Shown here one piece after another: positions 42,751-51,463 of a DNA stretch of 64,000 nucleotides. The notes under the pieces are model-generated. The model was given only the letters and a program-made list of their open reading frames with translations. It was not told where the DNA came from and did not search any database. The position numbers and the translations under genes are program-made. The stretch covers positions 1-64,000 of the forward strand of contig CALXRP010000009.1 in the NCBI GenBank assembly GCA_944390885.1, in the 5' to 3' direction. The first letter of the stretch is position 1. Each line of letters opens with the position of its first letter. The stretch is from an uncultured Alphaproteobacteria bacterium (GTDB lineage: Bacteria; Pseudomonadota; Alphaproteobacteria; RF32; CAG-239).

Positions 42751-43707
42751 ATGAATCGCAGAGATTTTTGCAAATTGTCTGTCAGCGCCGTTGTCGCCGG
42801 TATTTGGGGAAAAGCGTTTGGCATAAGCACGGCCGGAGCAGCACTGCCGGAAAAGCAGGAAAAAGCCAAAGTCTATTTTATCCGGGATATAACGCCGGAA
42901 AATCTGGTAAAGCTTTATGAAAAAGTAAATCAGAACATCAAAGGCAAAACAGCCATAAAACTCCATACCGGAGAACCTCACGGTCCGAATCTGCTCCCGC
43001 GGGAACTGGCCAAAGCATTGCAGGCCAAAATTCCAGAAAGTACGATTGTGGAATGTAATGTTTTATATCCGAGCCCCCGTCGAACCACGGAAGGCCACTT
43101 GGAAACCTTAAAAACAAACGGCTGGACATTCTGCCCGGTAGATATAATGGATGCTGACGGTGATATTTATTTGCCGGTCAAAGGTGGAAAACGCTTAAAA
43201 GAAGTGGCTGTCGGCAAACATCTTGAAAATTATGATTCCATGGTTGTTTACACACATTTTAAAGGCCATGCAATGGGCGGTTTCGGCGGCTCGTTAAAAA
43301 ATATTGCCATCGGCTGCGCTTCTGGAAAAAAGGGAAAAGCTCAGTTGCACGGTGCCGGTTGGCCGCTCGGCAAGCCTTTTCTGGAAAGAATGGTAGAAGG
43401 CGGAAAAGCGGTTTGTGATCATTTTGGCAAACAGATTACTTATATTAATGTATTAAAAAATATTTCGGTTGACTGTGATTGCGACGCCCATGGTTCCAAG
43501 CCAACTTGCCCCGATCTCGGAATTTTGGCGTCAACAGACATTCTGGCCATCGACCAGGCGTCGGTTGATATGGTTTATGCACTGCCGGAAAAAGATAAAC
43601 ATGATATAATTGAGCGCATAGAATCACGCAAGGGTCTTCACCAGTTGGAATATATGGATGCGCTGAAAATGGGAAATCGTCAGTATGAGCTGATTGAAAT
43701 TGTTTAA
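42751..43707 (+). CDS. DUF362 domain protein with a Tat-like signal
   Basis: The 318-residue product starts MNRRDFCKLSVSAVVAGIWG, a twin-arginine-type signal (RRDF followed by a hydrophobic stretch), so it may be exported folded with a cofactor. The body has DUF362 features: AIKLHTGEPHGPNLLPREL near 70-88, VYTHFKGHAMGGFGGSLKNI (near 168-187) and conserved Cys near DCDCDAHGSKPTCPDLG (near 246-262). DUF362 proteins are often linked to iron-sulfur clusters and anaerobic metabolism, but this one lacks a C-terminal ferredoxin domain. The ribosome site GGGAGAAAAAAG is good. Confidence 0.85.
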   Translation: MNRRDFCKLSVSAVVAGIWGKAFGISTAGAALPEKQEKAKVYFIRDITPENLVKLYEKVNQNIKGKTAIKLHTGEPHGPNLLPRELAKALQAKIPESTIVECNVLYPSPRRTTEGHLETLKTNGWTFCPVDIMDADGDIYLPVKGGKRLKEVAVGKHLENYDSMVVYTHFKGHAMGGFGGSLKNIAIGCASGKKGKAQLHGAGWPLGKPFLERMVEGGKAVCDHFGKQITYINVLKNISVDCDCDAHGSKPTCPDLGILASTDILAIDQASVDMVYALPEKDKHDIIERIESRKGLHQLEYMDALKMGNRQYELIEIV

Positions 43708-43734
43708 GTGATAATATAAACAGGCAGAGAAAAA

Positions 43735-44874
43735 ATGTTAATGTGGTATATCATTCTGGCTATTACAATCATTTTAACCGGAAGCGGATTGATTTATGTC
43801 GGTAACCGGGTGAGCAAATTCGGATTCGCGGAAAAATTCAGCCGTGGCAGCCGGACGCGCCGCAATTTGATTGGTGCCGTAGTCGTTTTGTTGGTTTTCT
43901 TTATTCTTAGTTTGACGCTCAACTTAATGAACGCCGTCATCTGCCTGTTGCATTTTATGGTTCTCTGGCTGTTATGTGATTTTGTTTTTTATGTTGCACA
44001 AAAAATAAGAAAACAACCGTTTAAGCGTTATTATGCCGGAGGGACGGCCATTATTCTCAGCATTTTTGCTTTGGCGGCCGGCTGGTATCTTGATCATCAT
44101 GTCTGGACGACTTCTTATGTTATTGAATCTGACAAGGTCTCTAAAAATTTGCGGATTATTCTGTTTGCAGATTCTCATATCGGAACAACTTTTGACAGCA
44201 AGGGATTTGCCGGGCTTTTGGAGCAAATGCAGCAGCAAAAACCGGATATTGTCGTAATTGCCGGAGACTTTGTTGATGACGGAACAAAACGTGCTGAAAT
44301 GCTTGCCGCTTGTCAGGCTCTGGGAAAACTAAAAACCGCTTACGGGGTTTATTTTGCTTTCGGAAACCATGACAAAGGTTATTACAGTCCGGAGCTCCGC
44401 GGATTTACCGGCAGTGAGCTGATTGCCGAGTTGGAAAAAAACAATATTAAAGTTCTGCAGGATGAAAACGTTCTGATCGGAAAAGATTTTTATATCATCG
44501 GCCGAAAAGATATGTCAGAGTTACAGCGCGGCAGCTCCCGGGCAAAGATGAAGGAGTTGTTGAACGGGTTGGATAAAAACAAAATGACAATAGTCTTAGA
44601 TCATCAGCCCGGTGACTATGATAATCAGACCGCTGCAGAAGTTGATCTGGTACTTTCAGGCCATACCCACGGCGGCCAACTTTTTCCGTTAAACAAGGTT
44701 GGCGAATGGATTGGGGCAAATGATCTGACTTATGGCTTTGAACAACGGAGAAAAAGCCGTTTTATTGTTACTTCCGGTCTTTCCAATTGGGCAATGAAAT
44801 TTAAAACCGGCACAAAATCAGAGTTTGTTATTATTGATATCCTCAAAAAGCAAAAAGAAAAACAGGCTGATTAG
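43735..44874 (+). CDS. Membrane-anchored metallophosphoesterase, 379 aa
   Basis: Four hydrophobic segments (about 5-22, 45-62, 66-86 and 102-120) precede a calcineurin-type phosphoesterase domain. All metal-binding motifs are present: FADSHIG (near 143), GDFVDDG (near 177), GNHDKG (near 211) and GHTHGGQ (near 305). The arrangement is that of YkuE/YaeI-like enzymes, which act on phospholipid or lipid-linked phosphates; the substrate is not determined. It starts 27 bases after the DUF362 gene, so they may be co-transcribed. A terminator overlaps the stop. Confidence 0.88.
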   Translation: MLMWYIILAITIILTGSGLIYVGNRVSKFGFAEKFSRGSRTRRNLIGAVVVLLVFFILSLTLNLMNAVICLLHFMVLWLLCDFVFYVAQKIRKQPFKRYYAGGTAIILSIFALAAGWYLDHHVWTTSYVIESDKVSKNLRIILFADSHIGTTFDSKGFAGLLEQMQQQKPDIVVIAGDFVDDGTKRAEMLAACQALGKLKTAYGVYFAFGNHDKGYYSPELRGFTGSELIAELEKNNIKVLQDENVLIGKDFYIIGRKDMSELQRGSSRAKMKELLNGLDKNKMTIVLDHQPGDYDNQTAAEVDLVLSGHTHGGQLFPLNKVGEWIGANDLTYGFEQRRKSRFIVTSGLSNWAMKFKTGTKSEFVIIDILKKQKEKQAD

Positions 44875-44886
44875 CAGCCTGTTTTC
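44861..44886 (+). terminator. Terminator of the metallophosphoesterase gene
   Basis: AACAGGCTG/CAGCCTGTT stem overlapping the stop codon, followed by TTTC. Confidence 0.75.
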
Positions 44887-44944
44887 GGCTTGTAAAACAG
44901 CAACATAAAAATCGTAATAGCTTTCTCTTGCTCTCAAGTTTCAT

Positions 44945-44972
44945 TTGACATCACGCATATAGATGCTACTAT
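44945..44972 (+). promoter_or_regulatory. Promoter of a short transcript
   Basis: TTGACA (44945-44950, perfect -35), 16-base spacer and TACTAT (44967-44972). Transcription would start near 44980. Confidence 0.55.
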
Positions 44973-45000
44973 CACAACATAAAACTTATAGGAGAGAAAT

Positions 45001-45084
45001 ATGATTCTTTTTAGTCGAAGTCAGCGGAATTTATTCTTTATGATTGATTCTCCACATAATATTTCTCTCCTGCCTCTACATTAA
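45001..45084 (+). CDS. Small ORF, 27 aa, with hidden ribosome site
   Basis: ATG to TAA encodes MILFSRSQRNLFFMIDSPHN and seven more residues (ISLLPLH). The ribosome site TAGGAGAGAAAT is nearly ideal but is locked in a 12-bp helix with 45059-45070, inside the ORF itself. The peptide is not a convincing membrane helix, so a typical type I toxin is not clearly supported. Confidence 0.35.
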   Translation: MILFSRSQRNLFFMIDSPHNISLLPLH

Positions 45085-45086
45085 CC

Positions 45087-45119
45087 AAACCTTTGCCGCC
45101 CACCTGGCAAAGGTTTTGT
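45087..45119 (+). terminator. Terminator of the short transcript
   Basis: Perfect 10-bp stem AACCTTTGCC/GGCAAAGGTT followed by TTGTC. Confidence 0.88.
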
Positions 45120-45149
45120 CGTATATAAAAGCTATTTCAGGAGTCAAGG

Positions 45150-46149
45150 ATGAGCAGAATTAAATCAATTATACAGAAGTTATTTCCTCCCAAACAGAAA
45201 GTGCTGAATATTTTCAAAATTACTTATCTGGTTTTGTTGATCATTTCTTTACCGGAAATCTTTGTATATGTTGGTGGTGAAGCCGTATTGGGAATCTGGA
45301 ATACTCTTGCCTGGTTTGCATTATGGGCTGTCTTTATAGTCTTTATGCTTGCATTGCCAATGTATTATAAAAGCAAAAAAAAGAGACATAGTTTTTATAC
45401 CACTACTTGCCCTTTTAATATATTTATATTTTATTGCAGTAAAATCACATCGCTATACTGCAGGCTTGTTGGATATTTTTTATTTTTTTCCAGTTTTAAT
45501 AACCTTCATCCTTTGGAATAAAAAATCAGCAAACCCTACTCGTAACTTGATTATATTTCTGGCGGTTCCTTTTTCTCTTATAGCGTTTGATAAAATTGTC
45601 ACTTTAGGGTTTCAGTTAAGTTGTCCTTTCACAACCCCTGACGCTGAATATAATCCGATTTATCTGCCAAAGCGTTTTTTTCATGAGGAAGATGGAAAAC
45701 TCGTTCCTAATATTCAAGAGGTTAGTAAATACGGAACTTTTAAAGAATATAGATACGAACGGGTTAAATATGCAATTCCTGATACGAATAATACAATATT
45801 TATGTATACCCGTTGTACTTTGCAAGATATTGATATAACGGATAAACTTTTAGAAAAAGGGAATATTGTTCTTTGTCAAAATATCCATTTCTTAGATATA
45901 AATTACCAAAAAGTAATTGATAGTTTCGTTGCCACTATTGAGAAAATGGAAAGAGGTGGTCAAAAAGTAAAGATTGCAACATTACATTCAAAAATTTTGA
46001 ATAAAAAATATGAAAAGTATTGGCTTCGATATTCGTCGAAAAGCTATTGTAGCTTCGGTAATATATTTGGAGAAAATGATGCTCAATTTAGAGCCAAGGA
46101 ATTGGATTATACAAATTATATTAAATTATTGGATAAGGAAGCGCAATAA
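45150..46149 (+). pseudogene. Membrane protein gene split by a frameshift at an A8 run
   Basis: Two overlapping plus-strand frames join into one protein if one base is skipped in the run of eight A at 45375-45382. The first frame (from 45150, ATG with TCAGGAGTCAAGG upstream) gives two membrane spans (near 24-42 and 50-70) and reaches MYYKSKK. The second continues RDIVFIPLLALLIYLYFIAV with three more spans and a soluble domain to 46149. The first frame alone runs into a nonsense tail and stops at 45521. The whole protein would have about 332 residues. The cause could be a true mutation, polymerase slippage that restores the frame in some transcripts, or a sequencing error. The family is not recognised. 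Confidence 0.7.
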
Positions 46150-46234
46150 AACTAAGCTTTTGGAGAAATCTTAGCACAATAAACAAAAGTTATAATAGAA
46201 ATTGAACATGTTCTCGGGCTCGAATCCCGATATT

Positions 46235-46267
46235 ACAAAAAAAGACCTCTAATAAATAGAGATCTTT
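46235..46267 (-). terminator. Terminator of tRNA-Lys
   Basis: AAAGACCTCTA/TAGAGATCTTT stem with one mismatch; seven T residues on the minus-strand exit side. Confidence 0.75.
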
Positions 46268-46271
46268 GAAA

Positions 46272-46347
46272 TGGTGAGCGCGTCGGGATTCGAACCCGAG
46301 ACCCTTTGATTAAAAGTCAAATGCTCTACCAACTGAGCTACGCACCC
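46272..46347 (-). tRNA. tRNA-Lys (UUU)
   Basis: The minus strand folds into a complete 76-nt tRNA. The acceptor GGGTGCG pairs with CGCGCTC with two G-U pairs. The D-arm is AGCTCAGTTGGTAGAGC and the anticodon arm is TTTGA-CTTTTAA-TCAAA with anticodon TTT. The T-arm is CTCGGGTTCGAATCCCGAC (with one flanking base), and the 3' ACCA is encoded in the gene. Confidence 0.96.
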
Positions 46348-46519
46348 TTATCTGAATACGAAGGTATGTATAAGGGATAAAAGAACGATAGTCAATAAAA
46401 AAATCAAAAAAAAATAAAAAAATTAAAATTGTGCTGTATTTATTAATAATTATATGTTAACATCACTCCAAACTGAAAATATCAGAAGATTGCAGAATAA
46501 TAAATTTATGAGGAAAGTC

Positions 46520-46837
46520 ATGGCTGATAATACAATTTCAGAACAAGAAGGTAGATACGATATTTTACAAAACGGTGCCGGAGAAATTCTGATCATCATC
46601 AAATACCGTAACGGCGGCCCTGAGAATCCGCGTATGGTATATGATGGCGGCGATGTTGCTCTTTTGTACCGCAGCCGCGAAAGTGCACTGTTTTTGGATG
46701 CAATTAATGAAAAAGCCAGAGCCCCGCTAAAATCTGTGGACGAGGTTCTGATTGCAGAGATTGACGGGGATGAAGTCGCCCGCGAATACAAAGTGCCGCT
46801 TCGGATTGTTAAAAGCTTGGAAGCTTTGGCAAAATAG
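46520..46837 (+). CDS. Small protein family paralog 2 (PENP-YDGG type), 105 aa
   Basis: Homologous to the protein at 7228-7539. Shared positions include PENPRMVYDGGDVALLYR, then VDEVLIAEIDGDEVAREY and PLRIVKS, versus IIIAEADFEKEKIVRDY and RVKIIKN in paralog 1. It is a soluble acidic protein of unknown function, probably one small alpha/beta domain. The chosen start is the ATG at 46520 with AGGAAAGTC upstream; earlier in-frame ATGs at 46454 and 46508 exist. It is monocistronic with a terminator at 46863. Confidence 0.72.
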   Translation: MADNTISEQEGRYDILQNGAGEILIIIKYRNGGPENPRMVYDGGDVALLYRSRESALFLDAINEKARAPLKSVDEVLIAEIDGDEVAREYKVPLRIVKSLEALAK

Positions 46838-46862
46838 GTTTTATACACAGTCAGAATAAAAT

Positions 46863-46888
46863 AAGGGCTTTAAAAGCCCTTGTTTTTT
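46863..46888 (+). terminator. Terminator before the nuo-like genes
   Basis: AAGGGCTT/AAGCCCTT stem with loop TAA followed by TGTTTTTTG. Confidence 0.8.
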
Positions 46889-46927
46889 GTTATATTGGTC
46901 GCAGTTAAATGGCTTAAGACAAATAAG

Positions 46928-48592
46928 ATGTTGGTAAACTTGTTTATATTGCTGTCTTTGCTGGGCGGAATTTCTTTTTTTCTCCCAAAAGACAAATATT
47001 CCCGATTCTTTTCGGCAATTCTGTTTGCGGTAACGGCGGGTTATGCCTTACAGCTTGTACCGGCATATCAGGTCGGCGCGGCAGAACCGTTTGTTTTTCA
47101 TTGGATACAATATAAGAGTTTGCATATTGACATAAATCTTTCGGCCAATCAACGCAACTTTACCGGTCTGTTGCCGCTGGGCATTGTGCTTTTGTTTGCC
47201 CTGTTTGGCAATATTTTTTCCCGGCAGGAAACACGCCGTCTGCGTTTGGGCGGTTTAATGTGTGTTAATTTGGCTTTTTTGCTGCTGCTGTTGTGCGCCA
47301 ACAATCTGATTGTCCTGATGATGAGTGCTCTTCTGATCGGCATAACAACCCTTTACGTCATTAATGATTACGAAGCCAAAAAAACATATATTTTTTATGA
47401 CCTGATTTCCGACATGGCCTTGTTTACGGCTTTTGCTGTCATTTACAGCCAGTTTCACCAGGTCGAATTGTCCGTTTTGACCCGCTATGCTCGGGAAGGC
47501 GAGCACATTCCTCTGGTCGCAGGATTGCTTTTGTTAAGTTTGTTAATAAAAAACGGATTGTTTTTGTTTCATAATCAGCTTTTGAGTTTTCGCGATCTAA
47601 ACTTTAACCGTTTGATTTTTTTGAGCTTTAGCAGCCTTCCGGTCGTCGGAATATTGATTTATGAAAAAGCGCTGCCGTTATTGTCTGCTTTTGAATACAG
47701 CCGTTTGATCATTGCATCTGCGGTAGTGCTCTCGGCGGTATATGCGCTGGGCGGAACATTGATCTATGATGACATAAAAGAAAAAACGCTCTGCTTTAAC
47801 ATGCTTTTTTGGGCGTTTTTATATGCTTTGTCTTTATCAACGCCTCAGTTTTCTTTTTCGGCCTGTTTCCCGCTTTTCCTGCTGATGCTATCGTTAAACG
47901 GGCTGATACATGCTCTGTCTGCCGCGGCATCTGACGAAATTTACATGTCCCGAATGGGGGGATTTTATAAAAAATTATGGCTTTTGCTTTTGTTTTTTAT
48001 ATTTTGGTTTGCCGTTTTTTCGGCAGAGATCCTTTCTTGGAAGACATTGTCGCCGCTTGTACGGTTTGAGCAAATCTTGTTTGTTTTTGCAATGGCGCTG
48101 GCATTGTCGCACTTTCTGCGGGAAGCCTTTTTCGGCGTAACCCAAGCGGACGAAATTGTCAGCGCCCGGTTAAAGATATTGCCGTATGTTGACTGCTGGC
48201 TGCCGGCGGTGCTGGTTTGCGGCTGGTATGCTTTTTTCCGGCCGGAGATTCCTTTTTCTTTTCTGATAATGTTTGCAGTGTTTCTGCTGTTGCTGGTTCT
48301 ACATCCGCTGCGCCGCTTGGCACACTATTATGCCGACGAAGAACTGCAGCTTTCCGAATTTTTTAAACGTTTTTACGAGCTTGTCCTTTTAACGCCGATA
48401 ACTGTTTTGGGGCGGATTCTGTGGCTGACGATAGATTTTGTGATTATAGAACGCACCATAATCAATTCGCTTTCGGATGTTATAAAGTTTTTAATCCGAA
48501 TTTCGCAAAAAATCCATCAGTCATCGTTGCTGAATTATATTTTATTGGCCTTATGCGGCCTTGGTATTATTTTTCTTTATGTGGGGAGATAG
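46928..48592 (+). CDS. Divergent NuoL-like antiporter subunit
   Basis: A 554-residue, highly hydrophobic protein with about 14 membrane segments and a long amphipathic C-terminal part. It precedes NuoM- and NuoN-like genes. Position and topology indicate a relative of complex I subunit NuoL. It is shorter than usual. In the span where NuoL has the conserved Glu (E. coli Glu144) this protein reads NNLIVLMMSALLIGIT (125-140) with no acidic residue. Lys208 (SLLIKNGLF) may match the TM7 Lys, but the following HAATMV-type His motif is missing. If it forms a complex, its proton path must differ. The ATG at 46928 has a weak ribosome site. Confidence 0.7.
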   Translation: MLVNLFILLSLLGGISFFLPKDKYSRFFSAILFAVTAGYALQLVPAYQVGAAEPFVFHWIQYKSLHIDINLSANQRNFTGLLPLGIVLLFALFGNIFSRQETRRLRLGGLMCVNLAFLLLLLCANNLIVLMMSALLIGITTLYVINDYEAKKTYIFYDLISDMALFTAFAVIYSQFHQVELSVLTRYAREGEHIPLVAGLLLLSLLIKNGLFLFHNQLLSFRDLNFNRLIFLSFSSLPVVGILIYEKALPLLSAFEYSRLIIASAVVLSAVYALGGTLIYDDIKEKTLCFNMLFWAFLYALSLSTPQFSFSACFPLFLLMLSLNGLIHALSAAASDEIYMSRMGGFYKKLWLLLLFFIFWFAVFSAEILSWKTLSPLVRFEQILFVFAMALALSHFLREAFFGVTQADEIVSARLKILPYVDCWLPAVLVCGWYAFFRPEIPFSFLIMFAVFLLLLVLHPLRRLAHYYADEELQLSEFFKRFYELVLLTPITVLGRILWLTIDFVIIERTIINSLSDVIKFLIRISQKIHQSSLLNYILLALCGLGIIFLYVGR

Positions 48593-48595
48593 GAA

Positions 48596-50029
48596 ATGAG
48601 CAGCAATTTTTATCTGTTGTCAGTAATTATTACCCTGCCGTTTCTGGGCATGCTCTTTGTCCTGTCTGCCAAAAATGATGAAAAAACCGGTGGCAGAAAT
48701 GTCTATAATGTCAGCTTGTTTACGGTTATAGCCAATATTGTGCTGATTTTGCGGCTGTTTTCAAGATTAGATGTCAAATCTTCCGCGCTGCAGCTGGTAG
48801 AACGTTTTACCTGGTTAGAAAATCCGCGGATTGATATTGTTTTGGGGGTTGATGTTTTTTCGGCGCTTTTGCTGCTGTCAATTCATATTGCCTTTATCAT
48901 CGGCTTTATTGCGGTTCGGCACAACCGGATTCAGCAAAAGTCGATGATGGTTTTTGCTTTGTTGTTTTTAAGCCAGCTGACGGGTTTTTTGGTTGCAGCG
49001 GATATTTTCTCTTTTTATATTTTCTTTGAAGCCATGCTTTTTCCGGTATTTATGCTGATCGGCATTTTCGGAGATATCCGCCGGCAGGGAATAATGTATC
49101 GTTTCTTTTTGTATAACTTTTTGGGCGCTGTCGTTTTGTTTCTGGCAACCATAATTTTATACAATTACCAAAACGGCGCGGTTGAAATCTCCAAAGTTGC
49201 AAGCCTGTCGTTTAACGGCAAAATAGAACATTTTATGTGGGCGTCGATTCTGATTTCCTTTTTATCGCGCATTCCTGTCTGGCCGTTTCATTTTTGGATT
49301 TCAAGCGTCAGCTCCAGCATTAAAAATCCGCTGGTGTTTATAATCGTAAACCTGATTCCTCTGACCGGCATTTACGGACTGATTCGCTTTTTGCCGCAGA
49401 CTTTTCCTGCATCGGCGGCTTTTTACATAACGGCATTGGAGATTATCGGCGTTGTGACCATGCTGTTTATTGCTTTAATCGGCTTCATCAACCGGGATAC
49501 TCAATACAAATTTTTCTCTTATATAACGGTCTATTATATCATGTATATGCTGGGATTGTTGTCTAAAAACAATTTGATAATGCTAAATGTCGGATTTTCT
49601 TTTTTCAGCTATCTGATTATTGTTGCCGGTCTTGAATTTGTTTCGAGCTATATCCGCAGTCAGCAGGAGAAATTAGAATTGGGAACGGAAGGGCTTCTTT
49701 GTCCGGTTCCCCGCTTGGCATTTGTATATTCTTTTTTGGTTTTGGCGGCAATCGGGCTTCCGGTATCATCATTGTTTCTGAACAATTTTCTGATTATTTC
49801 AAGCCTGCTTGGAAATAATTTTAGCTTGGGAATAACGGTTGTATGTGCATTGGTTCTCTCTTCGGGGGCATTGCTGGGAGATCTGTACCGGTTAAAAGAC
49901 AACTCGGCTTTTTGTCCGGAAAAAGGCTGTATCATGGATATTTCCAAGCCATATTTTTTCTTTATGGCATTTATCATTTTTGTTCTGATTGCGTCATTTA
50001 TCAGACCGCTGTGGTTTTTAGGCATGTAG
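48596..50029 (+). CDS. Divergent NuoM-like antiporter subunit
   Basis: A 477-residue protein with about 14 membrane spans, similar in layout to NuoM. The TM5 Glu is kept (FFEAMLFPVFMLIG, Glu145). The region that normally reads 'KVP..P.HTWLPDAHVEAPT' is SRIPVWPFHFWISSVSSSIK (224-243), so the pumping Lys is an Arg and the DAHVEAPT motif is lost. The next Lys (usually LLKxGxYG) is absent in NLIPLTGIYGLIRF. It starts three bases after the NuoL-like gene with GGAGATAGGAA, so the three genes are one operon. Confidence 0.75.
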   Translation: MSSNFYLLSVIITLPFLGMLFVLSAKNDEKTGGRNVYNVSLFTVIANIVLILRLFSRLDVKSSALQLVERFTWLENPRIDIVLGVDVFSALLLLSIHIAFIIGFIAVRHNRIQQKSMMVFALLFLSQLTGFLVAADIFSFYIFFEAMLFPVFMLIGIFGDIRRQGIMYRFFLYNFLGAVVLFLATIILYNYQNGAVEISKVASLSFNGKIEHFMWASILISFLSRIPVWPFHFWISSVSSSIKNPLVFIIVNLIPLTGIYGLIRFLPQTFPASAAFYITALEIIGVVTMLFIALIGFINRDTQYKFFSYITVYYIMYMLGLLSKNNLIMLNVGFSFFSYLIIVAGLEFVSSYIRSQQEKLELGTEGLLCPVPRLAFVYSFLVLAAIGLPVSSLFLNNFLIISSLLGNNFSLGITVVCALVLSSGALLGDLYRLKDNSAFCPEKGCIMDISKPYFFFMAFIIFVLIASFIRPLWFLGM

Positions 50030-50039
50030 GAGGAAAGCA

Positions 50040-51455
50040 ATGCTGATAACGTTTTTGCCCGAAATAATTTTATTCTGCTGCCTGCCGGTAATGGTTTTGG
50101 TTCGCATTTTTCGAACCTCAGCCACGCCGAAAACCTATTTTACCTTGTCAAAATATTTTATGCTGTTTTCCGTTTTGCTGAGCATTATCCTTTATAACAA
50201 AAGCGAACTGCCGGAAATTTATGATAACAGCCGATATACGACCCTGTTTAAAAGCCTGGTATTTTTGTTTTCTTTTGTTTGGTTCTTTTTGGCCTATCGT
50301 TGGTTTTTGCATGAAGAACGTTCTTCATTCCGCTATTTCATGCTGGGCATTTGTTCGTTGATTTGCCTGAATGTCATAATTTCCGCGCATAATTTTGCCT
50401 TGCTTTGGGGAGCCTTGGCCATAAATGCCGTCATGGTTTATTTTCTGATTCTGCGGCGTTTGGATGAAGAACGGATCTTTGTCGTGGCGCATCGATATGC
50501 CGGGTTTGCGGCCTTCTTTCTTGTGTTGATGGCTGCTGGCATGGCAATTTTTTATCACCGGCTTGGAAACCTGAATTACCGGGATGTCTTTTCCTTTTTG
50601 CACCAAAGCACAGACATTCCGCAGCTTTATCTTTATGCCTCGGCCATGATCTTGTCCGGAATGTTGTTCTTCATGGCTGTTGCGCCGTTTCATTTTTGGT
50701 TTTTGGATGTTGTCCGCTATTCTATTCTGCCGGTGGGAGGATATCTGACCCTTGTCCCCGGCCTGGCTTATTTTGCGGCATTTTGCGCCATGATCGTCAA
50801 TGTCTTTTTTCCGATATACGGACATTTTCAGCAGCCGCTGATTATTTTTGCCGTTGCCTCGCTGTTTTTGGGAGCCGTTGGCGCAAACGGAGAAAAAAAT
50901 ATTCTGCGCCTGTTTGCTTACGGCAGCGTTTTTAATATCGGATTTATTTTAATCAGCCTGATAACTTTTAGCGCCGACAGTCTATTCAGTTCCTTTGTAT
51001 ATTTGTTGGTTTACCTGATGTCCATGCTGGGAATATACACGGTTTTTCTCGGCTTCAAAAGCCAGGGACGTTATGTTTTTGAGTTGAGGGAGTTTGCGGG
51101 GATCGCCAAGTTAAAAGCCTATTTGGCGGCTGCTTTTCTGATGTTTCTTGTTTCTTTAATCGGCTCTCCGCCGATGTTGGGATTTTTGGGCAAATTATCC
51201 GTCATCAACAATCTGGTGCTCGAACATCATTTCTATCTGGTTGCCGTAACGCTGCTGTCTTTGATCTTGATGGCAAACGCTTATCTGATAGTTGTTAAAA
51301 CGGTTTATTTCGATTCGCCGATTATGAATTTTGACCGGATAGACAAGAGTATTTATATTTGCCTGACGCTTAATTTGATTTTGGTTGTCATCAGCCTGGT
51401 ACAGCCGCGCTTTTTGATGAGCGGTTTTGAACGAATGCCGATAAGAGTATTTTAG
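50040..51455 (+). CDS. Divergent NuoN-like antiporter subunit
   Basis: A 471-residue protein with about 14 membrane spans, in the nuoN position. The conserved TM5 Glu is not seen: NFALLWGALAINAVMVYFL (118-136). The Lys before 'APFH.W..D' is replaced (GMLFFMAVAPFHFWFLD, 207-223), although the APFHFW element itself is kept. Thus the family is recognisable but key charged residues are lost. The ATG has an ideal ribosome site (AGGAGG). birA follows eight bases after its stop, as in many alphaproteobacteria. Confidence 0.75.
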   Translation: MLITFLPEIILFCCLPVMVLVRIFRTSATPKTYFTLSKYFMLFSVLLSIILYNKSELPEIYDNSRYTTLFKSLVFLFSFVWFFLAYRWFLHEERSSFRYFMLGICSLICLNVIISAHNFALLWGALAINAVMVYFLILRRLDEERIFVVAHRYAGFAAFFLVLMAAGMAIFYHRLGNLNYRDVFSFLHQSTDIPQLYLYASAMILSGMLFFMAVAPFHFWFLDVVRYSILPVGGYLTLVPGLAYFAAFCAMIVNVFFPIYGHFQQPLIIFAVASLFLGAVGANGEKNILRLFAYGSVFNIGFILISLITFSADSLFSSFVYLLVYLMSMLGIYTVFLGFKSQGRYVFELREFAGIAKLKAYLAAAFLMFLVSLIGSPPMLGFLGKLSVINNLVLEHHFYLVAVTLLSLILMANAYLIVVKTVYFDSPIMNFDRIDKSIYICLTLNLILVVISLVQPRFLMSGFERMPIRVF

Positions 51456-51463
51456 GAGGAAAA

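Larger units (their letters stand above)
44980..45119 (+). ncRNA. Short self-contained transcript with sequestered start codon
   Basis: About 140 nt lie between a promoter and a strong terminator. GGAGAGAAATAT (44991-45002), which holds the Shine-Dalgarno and the first bases of the ATG, is perfectly complementary to ATATTTCTCTCC (45059-45070); one more A-T and a G-U pair extend the helix. The helix would block ribosome entry in the full-length RNA. This is the layout of riboregulated small mRNAs such as type I toxin messages, but it could also be a plain small RNA. Confidence 0.5.

Noticed and set aside
46214-46231. Phage attachment site at tRNA-Lys
   Set aside because: The T-arm-like copy is inverted and no integrase or direct repeat is present, so it does not fit a normal att pair.
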